Source of the DNA: Chloroflexota bacterium
GTDB taxonomy: Bacteria > Chloroflexota > Limnocylindria > Limnocylindrales > CSP1-4
DNA length: 11,444 nucleotides
Direction: 5' to 3'
Assembly: GCA_016875645.1 (NCBI GenBank)
Contig: VGPE01000071.1
Span: 1-11,444, forward strand
Both the position numbers and the translations under genes were made by a program. The notes under the pieces were generated by a model. That model was not told where the DNA came from. It saw nothing but the letters and a program-made list of their open reading frames with translations, and searched no databases. Positions 6,761 to 11,444 of this stretch are shown piece after piece (the stretch's first letter is position 1; the number at the start of each line of letters is the position of its first letter).

Positions 6761-7266
6761 AGCGGCTCCACCTCGATCAGCGCCTGCTTGGCCTTGACGA
6801 GCGCGCCGGTCTCGGCCACGACCCGCACCACCCGCCCCGCGACGTTGGACTTGATCTCATTGAACAGCTTCATCGCCTCGACCAGCCCGATCACCTGGCC
6901 GACTGCGACCTCGCCACCAGCCCGGACGTAGGGCGCCGAGCCCGGCGCGGGCGACGCGTAGAAGATCCCGGTGAGCGGCGAGATCACGGCCACGACCGCC
7001 GGCCCCGACGCCGGCGGCGCGGCATCCGGCGCGGCATCGGCCTGCGGCCCGGAACCCGCGCCGCGTTCGGTCGCCACGGGGGCGGCCGCAGCCAGGTCCG
7101 AGGCGACGGCCATCGAGACCGAGCCGGCGGACCGCCGCAGGAGCACGCGGGTCCCGTCCGCCTCGACCTCGAGCTCGGCCAGCTCACTCCCCTCGATCAG
7201 TCGGCCCAGCCGGTCGACGAGTGCAAGCAGCTCGTCCCCCTCCGGGTCCGCGTCGCGCTGCGTCAC
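6757..7266 (-). CDS. accB: Biotin carboxyl carrier protein of acetyl-CoA carboxylase (AccB)
   Basis: AccB carries carboxybiotin between biotin carboxylase and carboxyltransferase to make malonyl-CoA. With the GTG at 7266 it has 169 residues, the usual size. An N-terminal helical region (about 8-27) and a short beta stretch precede an Ala/Pro-rich linker (about 60-92). The biotinyl domain starts at VISPLTGIFYASPAP and contains EAMKL, in which Lys133 is the biotinylation site, followed by FNEIKSNVAG. I chose 7266 over the GTG at 7275 because it makes the same GTGA four-base overlap with the fabF stop as the other junctions; the longer form would add three residues. It is separated from accC by three genes, whereas accB and accC are often adjacent. 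Confidence 0.94.
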   Translation of the reverse strand: MTQRDADPEGDELLALVDRLGRLIEGSELAELEVEADGTRVLLRRSAGSVSMAVASDLAAAAPVATERGAGSGPQADAAPDAAPPASGPAVVAVISPLTGIFYASPAPGSAPYVRAGGEVAVGQVIGLVEAMKLFNEIKSNVAGRVVRVVAETGALVKAKQALIEVEPL

Positions 7267-8522
7267 GCGTCCCACCGCCGGAAGATGAGGGCCGTGTTCT
7301 GGCCGCCGAAGCCGAAGGCGTTGGTGAGGGCGGTCTGCAGCGGGCGGCTGCGGGCAACCTGCGGGGTGAGGTCGAGGCCCGTGCCGGCTTCGTCGACATG
7401 CTCCAGGTTGACAGTGGGCGGCACGCAGCCGTCACGCAGCGCCAGGATCGTCAGGGCGGCCGCGATCCCGCCTGCGGCGCCGAGCGTGTGGCCGATCTGG
7501 CTCTTGTTCGCGGAGACCGAAATCTGGGAGGCGCGATCGCCGAAGAGCGTCCGAATCGCCTGCAGTTCCGCGCGGTCGCCTTCCGGGGTGGACGTGGCGT
7601 GCGCGTTGACATGGTCGATCTCGGACGGATCGATGGCCGCCTTCTGCATCGCGCGACGGGCCGCACGGACCGCGCCCGCACCGCCGGGGGCGGGCAGCGT
7701 GATGTGCGACGCATCCGCCGTCGCGCCGTAGCCGAGCACCTCGGCCAGGATCGGGGCGCCGCGCTTCTCCGCATGCGGCAACGACTCGAGGACCAGCACC
7801 CCGGCACCCTCGGAGATGACGAATCCGTCGCGATCACGGTCGAACGGGCGCGACGCGCGCTCCGGTTCGTCGTTGCGAGTGGAGAGCGCCCGCATGGCGG
7901 CGAACCCGCCGACAAGCCCCTCGTGGATCCCGGCCTCCGTGCCGCCGGCGATGATCATATCGGCGTCGCCGCGGCGGATGATCTCGTAGGCCTCCCCGAC
8001 CGCGTGGCCGCTCGAGGCGCACGCGGACACGGTCGCGAAGTTGGGCCCCAGCGGCCCGAAGTTGATGGCGATCTGCCCCGCGCCCACGTTGCCGATGCCC
8101 ATCGGAATCAGGAACGGGCTGAGGCGATCGGGGCCGCGTGTCGCGAACGTGATGATGTTGTCGAAGATCGTATCGATGCCACCGAGGCCGGTCCCCAGGA
8201 TCACGCCCGTCGCCTCGGCCTCGGCGCCCTCGAGGCGCTCCGGCAGGCGGGCCATGTCCATGGCCTCGCGCGCGGCGACCAGGCCGAACTGGATGTAGCG
8301 GTCCGTGCGCCGGACGTCCTTTCGATCGAGCACGTGCGACGCGTCAAAGCCGCGGACCTCGCCCGCGATCTGCGAGGTCAGGCGACTGGGGTCGAACCGC
8401 TCGATCCGGCGGATGCCCGAGCGGCCGGCGACCATGTTGCGCCAGGTCTCCTCGACCGTGAGCCCCAGCGGCGTGAGCAGGCCGAGGCCGGTCGCGACGA
8501 CGCGCGGCGAAGCCCGGTTCAC
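7263..8522 (-). CDS. fabF: 3-oxoacyl-[ACP] synthase II FabF
   Basis: FabF elongates acyl-ACP by condensation with malonyl-ACP. The 419-residue length fits the family (about 410-415). Catalytic residues of the thiolase fold are present: Cys168 (VSACASSGHA), His308 (NAHATSTP), Lys340 and His345 (SANKSQIGHTLGAAG). The late motifs VPPTVNLEH and NAFGFGGQN are also typical. The GTG at 8522 begins VNRASPRVVATGLG, overlaps the stop of the upstream metallophosphoesterase (GTGA), and gives the normal KAS N-terminus. The frame stays open to 8675, but the extra 51 codons are Arg-rich and lie inside the upstream gene. A FabB-type or polyketide KAS is less likely, given the length and the neighbours. Confidence 0.95.
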   Translation of the reverse strand: MNRASPRVVATGLGLLTPLGLTVEETWRNMVAGRSGIRRIERFDPSRLTSQIAGEVRGFDASHVLDRKDVRRTDRYIQFGLVAAREAMDMARLPERLEGAEAEATGVILGTGLGGIDTIFDNIITFATRGPDRLSPFLIPMGIGNVGAGQIAINFGPLGPNFATVSACASSGHAVGEAYEIIRRGDADMIIAGGTEAGIHEGLVGGFAAMRALSTRNDEPERASRPFDRDRDGFVISEGAGVLVLESLPHAEKRGAPILAEVLGYGATADASHITLPAPGGAGAVRAARRAMQKAAIDPSEIDHVNAHATSTPEGDRAELQAIRTLFGDRASQISVSANKSQIGHTLGAAGGIAAALTILALRDGCVPPTVNLEHVDEAGTGLDLTPQVARSRPLQTALTNAFGFGGQNTALIFRRWDA

Positions 8523-9262
8523 CGCACCATCTTCCCGGTCCGGACCGTGGCGGCGCGATAGACGTCGCCCGGCAGGCCGCGGGCCGTGAGCGCGTTGCTC
8601 ACGGCGAGCAGGTCGAAGGATTCGCGCTTGATCTCCGCCGTCACGTTCTCGCCGGCGATGTCGATCAGCGCCCACGATGCGGTCGGGTCGCCGTCGAAGA
8701 CGTACCCGGCGCTGCCGTCGTTGACGATCACCCGGTACCCGAAGTCGCGGACCTCGGGCACATGGGTGTGGCCGCAGGCGACGACCCGGGCGTCCGTGCG
8801 CGAGACGCGCTCGACCACGACCGATGGCTCCAGCGCGCGGTCGAATCCGGCGGTCTGCGAGCCCGGCGACGCGTGGCAGACCAGCACCAGGGTCTCATCG
8901 GACCGCAGGCGGCGTTCGGACGGGAGCCGGCGGAGCCAGTCGAGGCGCTCCTCGCCCAGCTGGTCGTGGGCCCACTCGGCCGCCACCCGGATCTGCTCGC
9001 CGACGCCGTCGGTCAACCACGGGAAGGCGGCCGCGAAGTCAAGGTCGGCCACCGCGATGTCGGTGTTGCCCTGGATCACGAACGCCCCGGCCGCCTCCAT
9101 CTCGCGCAGGGCGTCCACCGCGGCGATGGGATCGGGCCCGTTGAGCACGTGGTCGCCCGCGACCAGGATCCGGTCGGGGGCGGCCCGCTTCAGCGCCTTG
9201 CGCACCGCGTCGAGCGCGACCGCGTTGCCATGCACGTCGGAGAGCACCGCGAGTCGAGTCAT
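8519..9262 (-). CDS. Calcineurin-like metallophosphoesterase (YfcE/Metallophos_2 type)
   Basis: A 247-residue soluble protein with every metal-binding motif of the family: D9-x-H11 (SDVHGN), G36-D37 (GDHVLNGPDP), G65-N66 (QGNTD), His130 (CHASPG) and G164-H165-T166-H167 (GHTHVPE). Such proteins hydrolyse phosphomono- or phosphodiesters with two metal ions, usually Mn or Fe; members act on cyclic nucleotides, phosphoproteins or dinucleoside polyphosphates. The substrate here is unknown. The ATG at 9262 overlaps the fabZ stop (ATGA), and its own stop overlaps the fabF start (GTGA), so it is locked between two fatty-acid genes. That placement suggests a role tied to lipid or acyl-carrier metabolism, or simple co-expression; I cannot decide. 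It has no signal peptide or membrane helix. Confidence 0.92.
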   Translation of the reverse strand: MTRLAVLSDVHGNAVALDAVRKALKRAAPDRILVAGDHVLNGPDPIAAVDALREMEAAGAFVIQGNTDIAVADLDFAAAFPWLTDGVGEQIRVAAEWAHDQLGEERLDWLRRLPSERRLRSDETLVLVCHASPGSQTAGFDRALEPSVVVERVSRTDARVVACGHTHVPEVRDFGYRVIVNDGSAGYVFDGDPTASWALIDIAGENVTAEIKRESFDLLAVSNALTARGLPGDVYRAATVRTGKMVR

Positions 9263-9753
9263 CGGAGGACGCCTTCGTTGGGGATGATGAAGCTCAGCGT
9301 GGCTGAGCAGGCGATCTCGCCGTCGACGGTGGCCGCGGCCCGCCCGCGACCGAACCGCGAACCCAGCTTCTCCATGACCACCTCGAGTCGCAGCGTGTCG
9401 CCGGGCGCCACGACCCGCTTGAAACGGCACTCGTCGATGCCGGCAAAGAGGCCGATCCGGTCACCGAAGCCCGGCTGCTTCGCGACGTAGACGGCCATCG
9501 TCTGGGCGAGGGCCTCCACCTGCAGCACGCCGGGCATCACCGGCAGCCCCGGGAAATGGCCCCCGAAGAACCACTCGGTCGCCGTCACGGCCTTGAGGCC
9601 CACGATCCGCCTGGCCGCGGCGTCGTACTCCACGATCCGGTCGACGAGCAGGAAGGGCCAGCGGTGCGGGATCAGCGCCTCGATCTCGCGCGTCGTGTGC
9701 AGGACGCGAGCAGGGACCGAACCGGGCGGCGGCTGGGCGGCGGGATCGGTCAC
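9259..9753 (-). CDS. fabZ: 3-hydroxyacyl-[ACP] dehydratase FabZ
   Basis: FabZ removes water from 3-hydroxyacyl-ACP to give trans-2-enoyl-ACP. The hot-dog fold signature is complete: IPHRWPFLLVDRI at 28-40, the catalytic GGHFPGLPVMPG with His66, and VLQVEALAQ with Glu80. The protein has 164 residues; the first 18 or so are a Pro-rich lead not essential to the fold. The GTG at 9753 has GGAG five bases upstream and starts 21 bases after the accC stop, the only junction in this operon without overlap. Its stop overlaps the metallophosphoesterase start. There is no lpxC fusion or lpx neighbour, so this copy belongs to fatty-acid rather than lipid A synthesis. Confidence 0.96.
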   Translation of the reverse strand: MTDPAAQPPPGSVPARVLHTTREIEALIPHRWPFLLVDRIVEYDAAARRIVGLKAVTATEWFFGGHFPGLPVMPGVLQVEALAQTMAVYVAKQPGFGDRIGLFAGIDECRFKRVVAPGDTLRLEVVMEKLGSRFGRGRAAATVDGEIACSATLSFIIPNEGVLR

Positions 9754-9774
9754 AGGTGCTCCGTTCTGGCTGGG

Positions 9775-11145
9775 TCAGCGGCGGGCAGCCGCGGCCAGGA
9801 AGGCCCCGCTGCCGAGCCGGTCGAGCAGGTTGGTGGTCATGTGGCCCTCGAGGAAGGCCGGGTTGTCGAGCAGCGCGCGGTGGATCGGCACGTTGGTCAC
9901 AAGGCCGTCGACGACGAGTTCGTCGAGCGCGGTTCGCGCCCGCGCGATGGCGGTCCCGCGGTCCGGGCCCCAGACGATGAGTTTGCCCAGCAATGAGTCG
10001 TAATAGGGCGGCACCTCGTAGCCCGGGAACAGGTGCGAGTCCATCCGGACCCACGGGCCGCCCGGGGCAAGGTAGGTCTCGACCATGCCGGCGCCCGGCC
10101 GGAAGTCATTCGCGGCGTCCTCGGCGTTGATCCGGAACTCGATGGCATGGCCATCGAACCGGATGTCGGCCTGGTTGAAGCCGAGCGGCTCCCCGGCGGC
10201 GATGCGGATCTGGGCGGCGACCATGTCGATTCCGGTCAGCATCTCGGTGACGGGGTGCTCCACCTGGATCCGGCAGTTGATCTCGATGAAGTAGAAGTTC
10301 CCGTCCTGGTCGACGAGAAACTCCAGGGTGCCCAGGTTCTCGTAGCCGGCGCCGACCGCGGCGCGGATGGCGCGCTGACAGAGGTCCGCGCGGGCGGCGG
10401 GCGAGAGGGCCGGCGTCGGGCCCTCCTCGATGATCTTCTGGTGCCGCCGCTGGACCGAGCAGTCGCGTTCGCCCATGTGGACGCCATGCCCGAATCGATC
10501 GACCGCGATCTGCACCTCGACATGGCGGTTGTCCTCGATCCACTTCTCGAGGTAGAGCGAATCGTCGTTGAAGGCGGAGCGCGCCTCGGAGCGGCAGATC
10601 TCGAGCGCGCTCTCGAGCTCGCGTGGTGAGCGGACCATCCGCATGCCCTTGCCGCCGCCACCGGCCGAGGGTTTGATGAGGACCGGGTAGTCGATCCGAT
10701 CCGCCTCCTCGAGCGCGTGGGCCAGGTCACGCAGCATGCCGAGGGAGCCCGGAATCGTGGGCAGGCCGAACGCGCCGAGCAGCCGGCGCGTGGCCTCCTT
10801 GGACCCGAACCGCTCGAGTACTTCGGGTGGGGGACCGATGAACGTGAGGTCGTGCGCCCGGACGACCTCGGCGAACCCCTGGTGCTCCGAGAGGAAGCCA
10901 TAACCCGGGTGGATGGCGTCACAGCCGGTGACGATCGCGGCCGAGATGACGGCGGGGGCCGAGAGGTAGCTGCGCCGCGCGTCGGCGGGCCCGATGCAGA
11001 CCGCCTCGTCTGCGAGGCGCACGGGCAGACTGTCGCGGTCGGCTTTGCTATACGCGACGACCGCCGGGATGTCGAGGGTGCGACACGCGCGCAGGATCCG
11101 CAGCGCGATCTCGCCGCGATTGGCGATCAGGATCTTGCCGATCAC
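9775..11145 (-). CDS. accC: Biotin carboxylase subunit of acetyl-CoA carboxylase (AccC)
   Basis: AccC carboxylates biotin on the carrier protein using ATP and bicarbonate, the first half of malonyl-CoA synthesis. The 456-residue ATP-grasp enzyme aligns almost without gaps to E. coli AccC. IANRGEIA at 7-14 opens the N-terminal domain. Lys116 and Lys158 are ATP contacts and GGGGKGMR at 162-169 is the glycine loop. His208 and Glu210 (RHVEVQ) and Glu288, Asn290, Arg292, Gln294, Val295 and Glu296 (EINCRIQVEHP) form the active site, and Arg338 (FRINAED) is the bicarbonate arginine. It ends just after the C-terminal domain with no carrier or carboxyltransferase fusion, so it is a separate subunit rather than a propionyl- or pyruvate-carboxylase chain. 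The GTG at 11145 overlaps the stop of the carrier-like gene upstream (GTGA), with GAGG seven bases before it. Confidence 0.96.
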   Translation of the reverse strand: MIGKILIANRGEIALRILRACRTLDIPAVVAYSKADRDSLPVRLADEAVCIGPADARRSYLSAPAVISAAIVTGCDAIHPGYGFLSEHQGFAEVVRAHDLTFIGPPPEVLERFGSKEATRRLLGAFGLPTIPGSLGMLRDLAHALEEADRIDYPVLIKPSAGGGGKGMRMVRSPRELESALEICRSEARSAFNDDSLYLEKWIEDNRHVEVQIAVDRFGHGVHMGERDCSVQRRHQKIIEEGPTPALSPAARADLCQRAIRAAVGAGYENLGTLEFLVDQDGNFYFIEINCRIQVEHPVTEMLTGIDMVAAQIRIAAGEPLGFNQADIRFDGHAIEFRINAEDAANDFRPGAGMVETYLAPGGPWVRMDSHLFPGYEVPPYYDSLLGKLIVWGPDRGTAIARARTALDELVVDGLVTNVPIHRALLDNPAFLEGHMTTNLLDRLGSGAFLAAAARR

Positions 11146-11435
11146 GAAGACGCCTCGATGACCAGCAACTCCTGGCCGTACTCCACCCCTTCGCCGGGCT
11201 CCACGAGGCTTGCCGCCAGCACGCCGTCCGACGGGGCGACCACGTCCTGGGGCACGCCCAGCATGTCGACGATGCCGAGCCGATCGCCGGCCCGCACGCG
11301 GCTGCCCACCGCGACGTCGCCATGCGGCATGAACACCCCGACCGCGGGCGCCGTGGCAACCAGGCGGCCGAGCTGCGCGGGACTCCGGACGCCGGCTGCG
11401 GGGACGGTCGGGCGAGGCGGGTGCGGCAGCGCCAT
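11142..11435 (-). CDS. Biotin carboxyl carrier-like protein lacking the biotinylated lysine
   Basis: Ninety-seven residues are visible from the ATG at 11435. No stop lies between this ATG and the window end, and the AGGG directly abuts the ATG, too close for a ribosome site. The true start may therefore lie beyond the window. Residues 1-24 are Pro/Ala-rich and linker-like. From about 25 a biotinyl/lipoyl-type domain follows: VGVFMPHGDVAVGSRVRAGD, then IVDMLGVPQDVVAPSDG and the closing EPGEGVEYGQELLVIE, which closely matches the end of AccB. Where AccB has EAMKL this protein has DMLGV, so Gly60 replaces the lysine and biotin cannot be attached there. It overlaps accC by four bases, the place where accB usually sits. 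A structural or regulatory subunit of acetyl-CoA carboxylase is the likeliest role, but that is inference. Confidence 0.8.
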   Translation of the reverse strand: MALPHPPRPTVPAAGVRSPAQLGRLVATAPAVGVFMPHGDVAVGSRVRAGDRLGIVDMLGVPQDVVAPSDGVLAASLVEPGEGVEYGQELLVIEASS

Positions 11436-11444
11436 CCCTGCCGG

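Noticed and set aside
7221..8561. Plus-strand open frame of 446 codons
   Set aside because: It is exactly antisense to fabF, whose catalytic motifs are intact, and its own translation has no recognisable motif.
8523..8675. Longer FabF start at 8675
   Set aside because: The extra 51 residues lie within the metallophosphoesterase gene and are unlike any KAS N-terminus; the GTG at 8522 makes the usual overlap.

Overview
The window looks like chromosomal DNA of a GC-rich bacterium. GC at third codon positions, frequent GTG starts, a complete dissociated (type II) fatty-acid pathway and a zinc-finger anti-sigma factor with a Pro/Thr-rich outer segment would all fit Chloroflexota or a related high-GC lineage. 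This placement is an inference and is weak without a marker gene. Every gene I can support lies on the minus strand, so transcription runs from high to low coordinates. I see no tRNA, rRNA, CRISPR array or insertion sequence.

Right-hand block (4767-11435): a tightly packed fatty-acid operon. In transcription order it holds a biotin-carrier-like protein that lacks the biotinylated lysine, accC (biotin carboxylase), fabZ (3-hydroxyacyl-ACP dehydratase), a calcineurin-like metallophosphoesterase, fabF (KAS II), accB (true biotin carboxyl carrier), fabH (KAS III) and fabG (3-ketoacyl-ACP reductase). Six of the seven junctions are 4-base ATGA/GTGA stop-start overlaps, so the unit is probably translationally coupled. 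AccC and AccB supply the biotin half of acetyl-CoA carboxylase. FabH starts chains, FabF extends them, and FabG and FabZ carry out reduction and dehydration. The carboxyltransferase (accA/accD), fabD, acpP and an enoyl reductase are not in the window.

Middle block (966-4403): an ECF sigma factor followed by its putative anti-sigma factor. The anti-sigma factor has a cytoplasmic zf-HC2 zinc finger, one membrane helix, a Pro/Thr-rich stalk and a large predicted outer region of six immunoglobulin-like units. As written, this locus is broken in three places: a one-base loss in the sigma gene near 4270, a one-base gain in the anti-sigma gene near 2743, and an in-frame TAG at 1395-1397. Undoing the three restores a 245-residue sigma factor and an anti-sigma factor of about 870 residues. 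The lesions are either real decay or sequence errors; the fatty-acid block shows none.

Left-hand block (1-714): the N-terminal 238 residues of a secreted glycoside hydrolase family 18 protein running off the window edge, separated from the anti-sigma gene by a perfect 12-bp hairpin. A sigma/anti-sigma pair with a surface-exposed ectodomain beside a secreted glycan hydrolase recalls polysaccharide-sensing SigI/RsgI pairs; here that is only a hypothesis.
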